From CAIWHR01 sp963773195 (GTDB taxonomy: Bacteria > Pseudomonadota > Gammaproteobacteria > Burkholderiales > Casimicrobiaceae): a stretch of DNA of 64,000 nucleotides. Position 1 is the first letter of the stretch. The number at the start of each line of letters is the position of its first letter. The position numbers and the translations under genes are program-made. The notes below the pieces were generated by a model that saw only the letters and a list, made by a program, of their open reading frames with translations, searched no databases and had not been told where the DNA came from. The stretch is from assembly GCA_963773195.1 (NCBI GenBank), contig CAVZAE010000018.1, positions 62,001 through 126,000 on the forward strand, written 5' to 3'. Positions 1 through 9,284 of this stretch are shown piece by piece.

Positions 1-193
1 TGAGCGACACATCGATCACCGAAGTGTCGCCGATCGCAGCGCCGCCCAACAGCAGCGCGCCGATCCCCCCGCTGCCAAGGAGTTGCGCGGCCATCATCCG
101 ATCCGCGTCGCCCGGACCCCGCAACACACGCACGAGGCCGAGCGCGGTCATCGCGAGGACGAAGCCCGCAGCGGCGAGCAGAAACTCAGACAT
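1..193 (-). CDS. mrpF: Mrp-type Na+/H+ antiporter subunit F (partial, runs off left edge)
   Basis: Small inner-membrane subunit of a multisubunit Mrp/Mnh monovalent cation/proton antiporter. Only the first 64 codons lie in the window. A hydrophobic segment begins at residue 3 and is followed by VLRGPGDADRMMA, matching the family's conserved RGPxxxDR turn. A second hydrophobic stretch follows, then the acidic IDVSL. The ATG at 193 overlaps the end of mrpE by 8 bases, and E followed by F is the usual Mrp order. Subunits G and others would lie to the left, outside the window. Confidence 0.8.
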   Translation of the reverse strand, partial: MSEFLLAAAGFVLAMTALGLVRVLRGPGDADRMMAAQLLGSGGIGALLLGGAAIGDTSVIDVSL

Positions 194-669
194 CCGGCCC
201 TCCCGGGAGGAGCGCGCTCGCGAGGCGGCGTTCTTCGTCTGCCAGCTGGTCGGCGACAGGCTGGTGGACGTCGAGGCAATGGAACTCGATCGTGTCCAGG
301 CCGTCGCCGCAAGGCACGGTGCCGGGCATCAGGCTCGTGATCGTCGCGAAGTTGTTGCGGGCATGACCGCGCGGAAATCCGGTCCGGTAGTCGACGAAGC
401 CGGTGGCGAGCGGCATGCGCGGCGCGAGCGCGCGGCGCGCGACGTCGAAGCCCGCGACCAGCGACTGCCAGACGAAGCGCGGTACGAGGACCAGCGAGCG
501 CGACGAATCGGACGCGGCCCTCATGGGGCGGCAGCAATGCGAGGCTCGCGATCGTCGCGCAGGCGGTCGCGAGCGCGCCGACGGCGAGGTCGGACAGGGC
601 GACGCTCGGCAGCAGCACGAGCCAGAAAGCGAGGAACGCGATGCCCCGAAGGGCGGCGACCGCAGCCAT
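186..669 (-). CDS. mrpE: Mrp-type Na+/H+ antiporter subunit E, frameshifted
   Basis: Subunit E of a Mrp/Mnh antiporter. The N-terminal part (from ATG at 669, residues MAAVAALRGIAFLAFW and a second hydrophobic segment) is in one frame. The conserved C-terminal part (VPRFVWQSLVAGFDVARRALAP, then NNFATITSLMPGTV and the HCLDVH end) is in another. The switch lies near base 490, and 186-669 is 484 bases, one more than a multiple of three, so a single extra base explains it. The ATG shares its A with the stop of the upstream RND gene (TGATG), so translation is probably coupled. Repaired length (about 160 aa) is normal for MrpE. Read as given, the protein would be truncated or scrambled. Confidence 0.75.
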
Positions 670-3600
670 CAGGCCGCCTCGCGCGCGGGCGCGGCGTCCT
701 CGCGTCCGAACACCGTGATGTAGAGCACCGGCAGCAGGATCAGCGTCAGCAACGTTGCCACGAGCAGTCCCCCCATGATGGCGAACGCCATCGGTCCCCA
801 GAACACCGTCGGCGCGATCGGGATCAAACCGAGCACGGTCGAGATCGCGGTCAGGATCATCGGCCGCAAGCGCGAGGTGGCCGCAGCCATCACTGCATCG
901 GGGACGTTCTTGCCTTCGGCGCGGTCGGTTTCGATCTGCACGATCAGAATCACCGCGTTCTTCGCGATCATGCCGATCAGAGCGAGAATGCCGAGGATCG
1001 CGACGAAGCCCAGCGGCCGATTGAAGACGAGCAGCGCGAGGACGACCCCGATCAACCCCAGCGGCAGCAGCGTAACGACCATGGCGACCCGCCGGAAGCT
1101 CACGAGCAGCAGCATCATGATCGCGAGCATCAGCAGGATCATGAGCGGTACGACCGCGAAAACCGAGTCGCTCGACGTGGCGCTGTCTTCGTAGAGGCCG
1201 CCGGTCGCGATCTTGTAGGGCCTCGGCAGCTTCGCTGAGAACTCGGCGACCTTGGGCGCGAGTACGCCAACCACGGAGTCCGGAAGCGCGCCCGGCGTGA
1301 CGTCGGCACGCACCGTGAGGGTCGGCACGCGATTGCGTCGCCAAACCAGTGGGAACTCCTGGTCCTCCGCGAAGGTCGCAAATTGCCGCAGCGGTACCAT
1401 GCGTCCGCTCGGCGTGGGCACCTGCAGCGAGCTCAAGGTCTCGAACGAAGCGCGCTGGTCGTCTGTAGCGCGCGCCACCACGTTGATGAGATAGATGTCG
1501 TCGCGCAATTGCGTGACCGTCGACCCGGTGACCGAGGCGTTGAGCACCGATGCTAATCCTCGCGAGCTGACGCCGAGCCTGCGCGCCTCGTCCTGGTCGA
1601 CCTTGACCCGGACCTGCCGCGCGGGCTCCATCCAGTCGTAGTGAACGTGGCGCACGCGCGAGTCGGAGGCCAGCACATCGGCGAACTGAAGCGCGAGTTG
1701 GCGGACTTCGTCCTTGTCGGGCCCGGTGATCCGGTACTGCAAAGGCCAGCCGACCGGCGGCCCGAGTTCGAGCGGATTCACGCCGGCGACGACGTCGGGA
1801 AACTGCTCGGCCAGCACCTGCTCGAGTTTCTGCTGCACGCGCTCGCGCGCCTCGAGGCTCTTCGTGACGATGACGAACTGCGCGAAGAACGGGTTGGCGA
1901 GCTGTACGTCCAGCGTGAGGATGAACCGGATCGCCCCGCGGCCGACGTACGTGCTGAAGTGGTCGACATCGGGGTCGCCCAGCAGCACGACCTCGAAACG
2001 CTTTGCCTGTGCCTCGGTCGCGTAGATCGACGCGTTCTGCCGCAACGTCATGCTGACGATGAGCTCGGGGCGATCAGAGGCTGGAAAGAACTGCTGCGGC
2101 ACGTGCCGGAGCATGAAGAGCGCGCCGGCGAACGCAGCGAGCGTCAGGCCGATCGTCAGCCACTTCGCGCGGATCGCGCCGCGCAGGAACGCGCTGTACG
2201 CGTTGAGCAACCTGCTCGGCTTCGGTTCCACATCGGTCTTGGGCGGCTTCAGGATCGCCTTGCCGATCAGCGGCGCAAACACGACGGCCACCAGCCACGA
2301 TACGATGAGCGAGATGGCGACGACGGAGAAGATCGAGAACGTGTACTCGCCGGCGGAGCTCTGCGCAAAACCGATGGGAACGAAGCTCGAGATCGTGACC
2401 AGCGTGCCAATCAGCATCGGCGCGGCGAGCGTCCGGTAGGCGAACGTCGCCGCGTCGTCGATCGTGTCCCCTGCGCCCAGCCTGCGGATCATCGCGTCAA
2501 CTGTCGTCATCGCGTCGTCGACGAGCAGCGTCAGCGCGATGATGAGTGCGCCCAGCGAGATGCGATGCAGACCGGTGTGCGTGACATCCATGACGGCGAA
2601 CACGATCGCGAGCGTGAGCGGGATCGCCAGCGCGACCACGGCGCCCGGGCGCACGCCGAGGCTCACGAAGCTGCAGACGAGAATGATTACGATCGCCTGC
2701 CACAGGGACGTCATGAAATCGTTGATCGCAACGTCGACGGAAACCGCCTGGTCGGCGACCAGGACCGGCTCGACGCCGACCGGCAGGTTCGCGCGGATGT
2801 CGGCAATCTCCGCGCGGATATTGTTGCCGAGCGCCAGGATGTCGCCGGCATCGCGCATCGCGATCGCGAGCCCGATCGCCGGCTTCCCATTGACGCGGAA
2901 CATCGGCTGCGGCGGATCGACGAAGCCCCGGCGCACGGTAGCGATATCGCCCAGCCGGATGATGCGGTCACCCACCACGAAGTTGACCGCTTCGATGTCG
3001 TGCTCCGAATCGAATGCGCCGGTGACGCGCAGGAACACCCGCTCTTGCTCGGTCTGGATCACGCCGGCGGGCCGCACGAGGTTCTGCGCCTGCAACGTCG
3101 CGAGGATCGTCGGATAGTCGAGCCGCAGGCCGGCAAGATGTTCGACATTGAACTCGATGAATACCTGCTCGTCCTGCGCACCCAGCACCTCGATCTTCGA
3201 GACATCCGGCACCTGCAGCAGGCGTGAACGCGCCGCCTCGACGTAGTCGCGCAGTTCGCGAAACGAGAAGCCTTCGGCGGTGAACGCGTAGATGATGCCG
3301 AACGTGTCGCCGAAATCGTCGTTGAAGAACGGGCCGACCACGCCCTGCGGGAGCGTCCCGCGCATGTCGCCCACGTTCTTGCGCACCTGGTACCAAACGT
3401 CCGCGATCTGCGACGGCGGCGCTGACTGCTTGAGGTCGACGAAGATCGTCGTCTGCCCGGCCGTCGTGTAACTTCGAATGCGGTCGAGGTGACGCGTCTC
3501 CTGCAGCGTGCGCTCCAGCCGTTCAGTGACCTGTTTCAGCGTTTCCTCGACCGTCGCACCCGGCCATGCCGCCGCGACGACCATCGTCCGGATGGTGATC

Positions 3601-3725
3601 GCCGGGTCCTCGCTGCGCCCGAGTCGCACGAACGACAGGACACCCGCGACCACCGCCACGATCATCATGAAGATGATCAGAGAGGGACGCTTGAGCCCCC
3701 ACTCCGAAAGGTTCGGGCCGATCAC
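669..3725 (-). CDS. RND-family efflux pump, inner-membrane transporter
   Basis: Proton-driven resistance-nodulation-division exporter of 1018 aa, the usual size for AcrB/MexB-like pumps. It starts ...GPNLSEWGLKRPSLIIF, the cytoplasmic helix and TM1 typical of the family. It then shows two large periplasmic loops and two sets of TM helices. TM4 carries LLVDDAMTTVDAM, the paired aspartates that relay protons. The GTG at 3725 overlaps the stop of the membrane-fusion gene (GTGA); a longer upstream reading would run into that gene. No outer-membrane TolC-type gene is next to it. The sequence is closer to the single-RND 'AcrB/AcrD/AcrF' type than to heavy-metal CzcA pumps, but the substrate cannot be read from sequence. 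Confidence 0.9.
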   Translation of the reverse strand: MIGPNLSEWGLKRPSLIIFMMIVAVVAGVLSFVRLGRSEDPAITIRTMVVAAAWPGATVEETLKQVTERLERTLQETRHLDRIRSYTTAGQTTIFVDLKQSAPPSQIADVWYQVRKNVGDMRGTLPQGVVGPFFNDDFGDTFGIIYAFTAEGFSFRELRDYVEAARSRLLQVPDVSKIEVLGAQDEQVFIEFNVEHLAGLRLDYPTILATLQAQNLVRPAGVIQTEQERVFLRVTGAFDSEHDIEAVNFVVGDRIIRLGDIATVRRGFVDPPQPMFRVNGKPAIGLAIAMRDAGDILALGNNIRAEIADIRANLPVGVEPVLVADQAVSVDVAINDFMTSLWQAIVIILVCSFVSLGVRPGAVVALAIPLTLAIVFAVMDVTHTGLHRISLGALIIALTLLVDDAMTTVDAMIRRLGAGDTIDDAATFAYRTLAAPMLIGTLVTISSFVPIGFAQSSAGEYTFSIFSVVAISLIVSWLVAVVFAPLIGKAILKPPKTDVEPKPSRLLNAYSAFLRGAIRAKWLTIGLTLAAFAGALFMLRHVPQQFFPASDRPELIVSMTLRQNASIYATEAQAKRFEVVLLGDPDVDHFSTYVGRGAIRFILTLDVQLANPFFAQFVIVTKSLEARERVQQKLEQVLAEQFPDVVAGVNPLELGPPVGWPLQYRITGPDKDEVRQLALQFADVLASDSRVRHVHYDWMEPARQVRVKVDQDEARRLGVSSRGLASVLNASVTGSTVTQLRDDIYLINVVARATDDQRASFETLSSLQVPTPSGRMVPLRQFATFAEDQEFPLVWRRNRVPTLTVRADVTPGALPDSVVGVLAPKVAEFSAKLPRPYKIATGGLYEDSATSSDSVFAVVPLMILLMLAIMMLLLVSFRRVAMVVTLLPLGLIGVVLALLVFNRPLGFVAILGILALIGMIAKNAVILIVQIETDRAEGKNVPDAVMAAATSRLRPMILTAISTVLGLIPIAPTVFWGPMAFAIMGGLLVATLLTLILLPVLYITVFGREDAAPAREAA

Positions 3726-4810
3726 TGCTTGGACTCGAGCAGGCGGACTTTCTGTCCGGGCCGCAGCGCTTGGATGCCCGCCGTCACCACGACGTCCCCC
3801 GGATTCAGGCCCGACGCGACCTCGACCCGCTTCGGATCGGAGGAGCGGATTTCGATATTGCGCGTCGCGACCATCCCGGTCTTTGGATCGACCACCCACA
3901 CCGCCGACTGTCGGTCGGAGCGGAACACCGCGGAGGGTGGAACTTCGATAGCCGGCGCCGCGGCCAATTTCATGCGCCCCGACGCCGTCGTGCCGAGACG
4001 CATCGCCACTGGTGGATTGATCAGGCGAAACTTGACGCGAAAGGTGCCCGTCACCGGATCTGCGCGCGGTGAAACTTCGCGCACGACGCCCGTCGCGGTG
4101 ACCTTGGGATCCGCGGTCAGAGCGACGGCGATCTCGGCATTGGACGCGATGCTGTCCTTGACGCGCGCGGGCACGTCGAACACCGCGTCGCGGCCCCCTT
4201 CGCGAGCAACCTGGACGATCATCTGTCCGGGGGCAACGACTTCGCCGGGCTCCGCGCCCTGCGCGGTGACGACGCCTCCGACGTTGGCGACGAGCCGTGT
4301 GTCGTTCACGCGGGTTTCGGCAAGCGTCACCTGCGAGGCCGCGGATTCGGTTTGGGACTGCGCCGCCTTCGCCGTCGTCTCGGCGTTCTCGTACTGAGCC
4401 TGGGACACCGCCTTCTCGGCGACGAGGTCGCGCATCCGCGCATACATGCTCTGCGCTTCGTTCTGCTGCGCGCGGGCCCCCGTTAGCTGCGCGCGCGCCG
4501 CTTGCAGGCTCGTCTCCTCGTTTTGCGAGTCGAGTCGCGCGATGGGCTGGCCTGGTCGAATCGTGTCGCCGACGCTGACGCTACGCTCGACGAGCCGGCC
4601 GCCGATGCGGAATGACTGGTTGATCTCCGTCTGCGCCTGCACGGTACCGTTGAGCGTGACGACGTCGCCCGCCATCGCCTTCGCGACCGTCATCGTGCGC
4701 ACCGGCCGGATTTCCGGCGGCCGCGCCTCCTCGGTGCGCTGGCAGGCCGCGAGAGAGGCAAGAGCGGCGCCGACGAGCGCTGTGTACGCAAGGGTCCGAA
4801 GCTCAGTCAT
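3722..4810 (-). CDS. RND efflux system periplasmic adaptor lipoprotein (membrane fusion protein)
   Basis: Periplasmic adaptor linking the RND pump to an outer-membrane channel; 362 aa. The N-terminus MTELRTLAYTALVGAALASLAAC is a lipoprotein signal with lipobox LAAC. The body shows the biotinyl-lipoyl-like half (GTVQAQTEINQSFRIGGRL), an alpha-hairpin rich in Ala/Gln/Glu (about residues 100-160), the second lipoyl half (GGVVTAQGAEPGEVVAPGQ) and a beta-barrel plus membrane-proximal C-terminus (GDVVVTAGIQALRPGQKV). First gene of the minus-strand operon; its stop overlaps the RND start by 4 bases. A reading frame extends upstream to 5023, but the lipoprotein signal fixes the start at 4810. Confidence 0.9.
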   Translation of the reverse strand: MTELRTLAYTALVGAALASLAACQRTEEARPPEIRPVRTMTVAKAMAGDVVTLNGTVQAQTEINQSFRIGGRLVERSVSVGDTIRPGQPIARLDSQNEETSLQAARAQLTGARAQQNEAQSMYARMRDLVAEKAVSQAQYENAETTAKAAQSQTESAASQVTLAETRVNDTRLVANVGGVVTAQGAEPGEVVAPGQMIVQVAREGGRDAVFDVPARVKDSIASNAEIAVALTADPKVTATGVVREVSPRADPVTGTFRVKFRLINPPVAMRLGTTASGRMKLAAAPAIEVPPSAVFRSDRQSAVWVVDPKTGMVATRNIEIRSSDPKRVEVASGLNPGDVVVTAGIQALRPGQKVRLLESKQ

Positions 4811-5107
4811 GGGCCAGTTCCGTGACGAGTAGGCGAAGCGACGCGATGGTTCGGCACCTTGCCGGGCGCACTCCATTCGGTTCCGGGTTGCTCCCGGTAG
4901 CGCGGGCGCCCACAGCTTGCGAAGCCCGAGGAACGGGAACGCGATTGCGATCGGCGGGCTCGTGATGTCGAGGATCGCGCATGGAGCGTAGCTCAGCGTC
5001 GGGACGCCGGCAGCCACGGCCACAAAGGCCGGATAGTGTAAACCTTACAAAGAGCGTGAGGGAATAGCAGAATCTCGGATTGCCCCCGCTGGGGTTAAAC
5101 GAACATC
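4811..5107. other. Non-coding stretch upstream of the efflux operon
   Basis: Between the efflux operon and the flippase-like remnant. It should hold the efflux operon promoter on the minus strand, but no hexamer pair or operator could be picked out with confidence. The frame that continues upstream of the membrane-fusion gene has no protein-like composition. Confidence 0.4.
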
Positions 5108-5350
5108 ATGATCGCGTGCCTACCGGTCACGCTCGCTTTCGCGCTCTCTCCGACCTATGTGAAGTTTCGCCGCCGCACCGACCCCACACTCGGCATCCTT
5201 GTGGCGTCGGTCGCCTTGCAGCTGGCATTGCTGGTCGCGCTGGTCCCGCGATTCGGCGCCTCGGGCGCCGCAAGCGCTTATGGGATCGCCACGTGCGGCA
5301 TGTACGGCGCGATTGCCGCGGGCCGCGAGCTGCGCAGCGTGCGCGCCTAG
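5108..5350 (+). pseudogene. Possible C-terminal remnant of a polysaccharide flippase-like membrane protein
   Basis: Eighty codons that resemble only the tail of Wzx/MATE-like exporters: two hydrophobic segments joined by a charged turn, with the pattern LVPRFGASGAASAYGIATCGMYGA, reminiscent of the 'FGxxGAAxA' stretch near the last helices of O-antigen flippases. A full protein would be 400 aa or more; nothing upstream matches. No ribosome-binding site is visible before the ATG. I read it as a decayed fragment left at an old breakpoint. It could also be a chance reading frame. Confidence 0.35.
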
Positions 5351-5480
5351 ATCGCAGTCCGGCCGGAGCCAAGCAAGGGATGCCGGGGGCTGCCCCGGCG
5401 GGCCGGTCGCGGCCAACCCGATTCCGGCATAATGCGCAACGCTTGACATAGGGAGGCCGGCCCGACGCGGGCCGCCGGCC

Positions 5481-6236
5481 ATGGCCGACGACACCATACT
5501 CGAGACGCGGTCCCTCACGAAGGAGTTCAAAGGCTTCGTCGCGGTCAAGGACGTGTCGCTCAACATCCGCCGCGGCACGATTCACGCGCTGATCGGGCCG
5601 AATGGTGCGGGCAAGACGACGTGCTTCAATCTGCTCACCCACTTCCTCACGCCGACACGTGGCCAGATTCTGTACAACGGCCGTGAGATCACGGGCTCGC
5701 GGCCGGCTTCGATCGCCCGGATGGGACTTGTCCGTTCGTTCCAGATCTCCGCGGTATTTCCGAACCTGACCGCGCTCGAGAACGTGCGGATCGCCCTCCA
5801 GCGCATGGGCGGACATTCGTTCGACTTCTGGCGGTCGGCTTCCACACTTGCGCGCCTGCACGACAAGGCATTCGCGCTGCTCGACGCCGTCGGCCTATCC
5901 CAATTCGCGCACACGCACGCAGGCGAGCTCGCCTACGGCCGGAAGCGTGCCCTCGAGATCGCGACCACGCTCGCGCTCGAGCCCGAGCTGCTGCTCCTCG
6001 ACGAGCCGACGGCCGGCATGACGCACGAGGATGTCGAGCGGATCGCCGCGCTGATCAAGCGGGTCGCCGCCGACCGCACCGTGCTGATGGTCGAGCACAA
6101 CCTGTCGGTGGTGTCGACGCTGTCGGATCACATTACGGTGCTCGCCCGCGGCGAGGTGCTGGCCGAGGGCGACTACGAGCACGTGTCCCGCCACCCCGCC
6201 GTCGTCGAGGCCTATCTGGGGACTGCCCATGCCTGA
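5481..6236 (+). CDS. livG: Branched-chain amino acid-type ABC transporter ATP-binding protein LivG
   Basis: Cytoplasmic ATPase of a HAAT-family (branched-chain amino acid or related) importer; 251 aa. Walker A GPNGAGKTT (about residues 39-47), Q-loop region VRSFQIS, signature region AYGRKRALEIA, Walker B LLLLDEPTAGM and switch histidine in MVEHNLSVV are all present. AYGRKR is a shifted form of the usual YGxQR signature in LivG. Starts ATG after the motif GGCCGCCGGCC. First gene of livG-livF-livK-livH-livM; its stop overlaps livF by 8 bases. The substrate may be amino acids, urea, amides or aromatic acids. Confidence 0.92.
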   Translation: MADDTILETRSLTKEFKGFVAVKDVSLNIRRGTIHALIGPNGAGKTTCFNLLTHFLTPTRGQILYNGREITGSRPASIARMGLVRSFQISAVFPNLTALENVRIALQRMGGHSFDFWRSASTLARLHDKAFALLDAVGLSQFAHTHAGELAYGRKRALEIATTLALEPELLLLDEPTAGMTHEDVERIAALIKRVAADRTVLMVEHNLSVVSTLSDHITVLARGEVLAEGDYEHVSRHPAVVEAYLGTAHA

Positions 6237-6981
6237 CGAACGCGTTGCGAGTGCCCCCGCGGGCTCGGCTGTGCCGCCCGGCGCGCCGCTTCTTGCAGTG
6301 CGCGATCTCAACGCGTGGTACGGCGAGTCGCACGTCCTGCATGGCGTGACGTTCGACGTTCCCGCGGGCGAGGTCGTGACGCTGCTGGGCCGCAATGGCG
6401 CCGGCAAGACGACGACGCTGAAGTCGATCATGGGCGTGGTGCCGCGGCGCGAAGGCGCAATCGAGTACGAGGGACGGGAGACGATCCGGCTTGCGTCGAA
6501 CCGGATCGCGCGTCTCGGCATCGCCTGGTGCCCGGAGGAGCGGGGCATCTTCGCTTCGCTCGACGTCGAGGAGAACCTCCTGCTGCCGCCGATCGTCCGC
6601 GAGGGCGGTCTCACCGTGGCCCAGATCTTCGAGCTCTTTCCGCATCTCAAGGAACGGCTGCGGAGCCAGGGCACCAAGCTCTCGGGCGGCGAGCAGCAGA
6701 TGCTCGCGATCGGCCGCATCCTGCGCACGGGCGCGCGGCTTCTGCTTCTCGATGAGCCGACGGAAGGCCTGGCCCCGGTCATCGTTCAGCAGATCGGGCA
6801 CACGATCGCGCGACTCAAGACGCAGGGCTTCACGATCCTGCTGGTCGAGCAGAACTTCCGGTTCGCGGCGACCGTTGCGGACCGGCACTATGTAATGGAT
6901 CACGGCCGCGTGGTCGACATGATTCCCAATGCGGAGCTCGACGCCAACATGGCCAAGCTCCACGACTATCTCGGCGTCTGA
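6229..6981 (+). CDS. livF: Branched-chain amino acid-type ABC transporter ATP-binding protein LivF
   Basis: Second ATPase of the Liv-type importer, 250 aa. Walker A GRNGAGKTT, the LivF-typical PEERGIFASLDVEENL segment, signature LSGGEQQMLAIGR, Walker B LLLLDEPTEGLAP and HNF-type switch region (LLVEQNFRFA) are all present. An N-terminal extension of about 20 residues rich in Ala, Gly and Pro precedes the first strand. The start ATG lies 8 bases inside livG, so the two are translationally coupled. Pairs with LivG as the nucleotide-binding dimer below LivH/LivM. Confidence 0.92.
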   Translation: MPDERVASAPAGSAVPPGAPLLAVRDLNAWYGESHVLHGVTFDVPAGEVVTLLGRNGAGKTTTLKSIMGVVPRREGAIEYEGRETIRLASNRIARLGIAWCPEERGIFASLDVEENLLLPPIVREGGLTVAQIFELFPHLKERLRSQGTKLSGGEQQMLAIGRILRTGARLLLLDEPTEGLAPVIVQQIGHTIARLKTQGFTILLVEQNFRFAATVADRHYVMDHGRVVDMIPNAELDANMAKLHDYLGV

Positions 6982-7046
6982 CGGACCACGCTCTAAATCC
7001 CATTTGGCGCGCCGCGTCAGGGCGCCCTGAACCTGGAGGAACCACG

Positions 7047-8263
7047 ATGAACTCGATGCAACGCACTCTCGTCTCGCTCGCGATCGCGGCGGCGCTCGGC
7101 GCTGGCGCGGCGCACGCGCAAGTCTCGGACAACGTGATCAAGATCGGCGTGCTGTCCGACATGTCGAGCCTCTACACCGATCTGGCTGGCGCGGGCTCGG
7201 TCGTCGCCGCGAAGATGGCGGTCGAGGACTCCGGCATCGAGAAGCGCGGCTACAAGGTCGAGATCGTTTCGGCCGACCATCAGAACAAGCCCGACGTCGG
7301 ATCGGCGGTCGCGCGCCAGTGGTACGACCAGGACAAGGTCGACGTCATCGTCGACACGCCCAATTCCGGCGTCGCGCTGGCCGTAAGCCAGATCACCAAG
7401 GACAAGGGCAAGGCGTTCCTGGCGTCGGGCCCGGGCAGCTCGGATCTCAGCGGGAAGGCGTGCTCGCCGAATACAATCCACTGGGCCTACGACACCTGGA
7501 TGCTCGCGAACGGCACCGGTACCGCGCTTACGAAACAAGGCGGCGACACGTGGTTCTTCATTACGGCGGACTACGCGTTCGGCGCCGCACTCGAGCGCGA
7601 CACCAGCGCGGCCGTGACGAAAAACGGCGGCAAGGTCGTCGGCGGCGTCAAGGCTCCGCTCAATTCGCAGGACTTCAGCTCGTTCCTGCTGCAGGCGCAG
7701 GCGTCGAAGGCCAAGGTCATCGGGCTCGCCAACGCCGGGGGCGATACGACGAACTCGATCAAGCAGGCCGCCGAGTTCGGCATTACCAAGGGCGGCCAGA
7801 AGCTGGCCGGTCTCCTGGTCTTCATCACGGACATCCACTCGCTGGGGCTGCCGACCGCGCAGGGGCTCATGTTCACCGAAACGTTCTACTGGGACATGAA
7901 CGACCAGACGCGCGCCTTCTCGAAGCGCTTCTCGGAGCTGGACAAGGGCATTCATCCGACGATGGTGCACGCCGGCGTCTACTCGTCGCTCCTGCACTAC
8001 TTCAAGGCGGTCGAGGCACTCAAGAGCGACGACGGCACGAAGGTCATCGCGAAGATGAAGGAGATGCCGACCGACGATCCGCTGTTCGGCAAGGGCTCGG
8101 TCCGCGCCGACGGCCGCAAGGTCCACCCGCCTACCTGGTCCAGGTGAAGACGCCGGCGGAATCGAAGTATCCGTGGGACTACTACAAAATCGTCGCGACG
8201 ATTCCGGCCGACCAGGCGTTCCGGCCGATCGACCAAGGCGACTGTCCATTGGTTAAGAAGTAA
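7047..8263 (+). CDS. livK: Liv-type ABC transporter substrate-binding protein, frameshifted near 3' end
   Basis: Periplasmic binding protein of the Liv-type importer (type I fold). Signal peptide MNSMQRTLVSLAIAAALGAGAAHA, then IKIGVLSDMSS and the ligand-cleft region typical of HAAT binding proteins. A strong GGAGGA ribosome-binding site precedes the ATG. The first frame stops at 8147 just after GRKVHP. The rest of the conserved C-terminus (YLVQVKTPAESKYPWDYYK ... DCPLVKK) continues in another frame to 8263. The span of 1217 bases is one short of a multiple of three, so a lost base near 8126-8132 (a C/G run) repairs it to about 405 aa, normal for the family. The PWDYYK tail resembles binding proteins for aromatic acids or amides more than LivJ/LivK of E. 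coli. Confidence 0.85.
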
Positions 8264-8271
8264 GGACCGAG

Positions 8272-8372
8272 CGGATTTTCGTCGCGCGGCCATGGCTACC
8301 GCGGGTCAATGTGTGAATACGCGCGACGGAGAATCCGTGCGCGTTGAGCGGCGCATCGCGCCGCTCCAACGC
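8272..8372 (+). repeat. Two strong hairpins between livK and livH
   Basis: First inverted repeat: 8272-8288 pairs with 8320-8337 (a near-perfect arm of about 16 bases, one bulge). Second: GCGTTGAGCGGCGC (8341-8354) pairs with 8358-8372 across a 3-base loop, with one bulged G. No T-run follows, so these look like mRNA-stabilising or read-through-limiting structures rather than terminators. Such structures after a binding-protein gene are known to raise its product over the downstream permeases. Confidence 0.6.
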
Positions 8373-8395
8373 ACTCTCGGACACGGCGGTTGCAA

Positions 8396-9283
8396 ATGAC
8401 CGAGATCTTCGGCATCTCGACCCAGGCGCTGTTCGGACAGCTCCTGATCGGGCTCATCAACGGCTCGTTCTACGCGATGCTGTCGCTCGGCCTCGCGGTG
8501 ATCTTCGGCCTGCTCAACATCATCAATTTCACCCACGGCGCGCAGTACATGATGGGCGCGTTCTTCGCGTGGTTCCTGCTCACCAAGCTGGGGCTCGGCT
8601 ACTGGTGGGCGCTGGCGATTACACCCCTGGTCATGGGCGTGTTCGGCGTGATCATCGAGCGGACGATGCTGTCGCGGCTCTACAAGCTCGATCACCTCTA
8701 CGGCCTTCTCCTCACGTTCGGCCTTGCGCTCATCATCCAGGGGCTGTTCCGCAACGAATTCGGCTCGTCGGGACTGCCGTACCAGATACCGCAGGAGTTG
8801 TCCGGAGGCATAAACCTGGGCTTCATGTTCCTGCCCAAGTACCGCGCGTGGGTGATCGTCGCTTCGCTCGTCGTCTGCCTCGCGACGTGGTACGTGATCG
8901 AGAGGACGAAGCTTGGGTCCTACCTGCGCGCGGCGACGGAGAACCCCGCGCTGGTCAGAGCATTTGGCGTCAATGTGCCGCGAATGATCACGCTGACCTA
9001 TGGCTTCGGCGTCGGCCTGGCCGCGCTCGCCGGCGTGATGGCGGCGCCGATCTATCAGGTCAATCCGCTGATGGGTGCCGACATGATCATCGTCGTCTTC
9101 GCCGTCGTGGTCATCGGCGGGATGGGGTCGATCATGGGTTCGATCCTCACCGGCTTTGGCTTGGGCGTCATCGAGGGCCTGACCAAGGTGTTCTATCCCG
9201 AAGCCTCGAGCACCGTCATCTTCGTGATCATGGTGATCGTGTTGCTGATCCGGCCGGCCGGCCTGTTCGGCCGCGAGCGCTGA
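8396..9283 (+). CDS. livH: Branched-chain amino acid-type ABC transporter permease LivH
   Basis: Inner-membrane permease of the Liv-type importer; 295 aa with about eight hydrophobic segments. It shows the LivH landmarks INGSFYAMLSLGLAVIFGLL near the start, NIINFTHGAQYMMGAF, the cytoplasmic coupling region RAATENPALVRAFGVN (EAA-like loop) and VIGGMGSIMGSILTGFGLGVIEG. The in-frame ATG at 8396 is preferred over the TTG two codons upstream. LivM follows after 1 base. Confidence 0.92.
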   Translation: MTEIFGISTQALFGQLLIGLINGSFYAMLSLGLAVIFGLLNIINFTHGAQYMMGAFFAWFLLTKLGLGYWWALAITPLVMGVFGVIIERTMLSRLYKLDHLYGLLLTFGLALIIQGLFRNEFGSSGLPYQIPQELSGGINLGFMFLPKYRAWVIVASLVVCLATWYVIERTKLGSYLRAATENPALVRAFGVNVPRMITLTYGFGVGLAALAGVMAAPIYQVNPLMGADMIIVVFAVVVIGGMGSIMGSILTGFGLGVIEGLTKVFYPEASSTVIFVIMVIVLLIRPAGLFGRER

Positions 9284-9284
9284 C

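Noticed and set aside
1641..3227. Long plus-strand frame opposite the RND pump
   Set aside because: Asp/Arg/Gln-rich low-complexity shadow of the conserved RND gene.
3722..5023. Longer start for the membrane-fusion protein
   Set aside because: The lipoprotein signal with LAAC starts at 4810; the upstream 71 codons are not protein-like.
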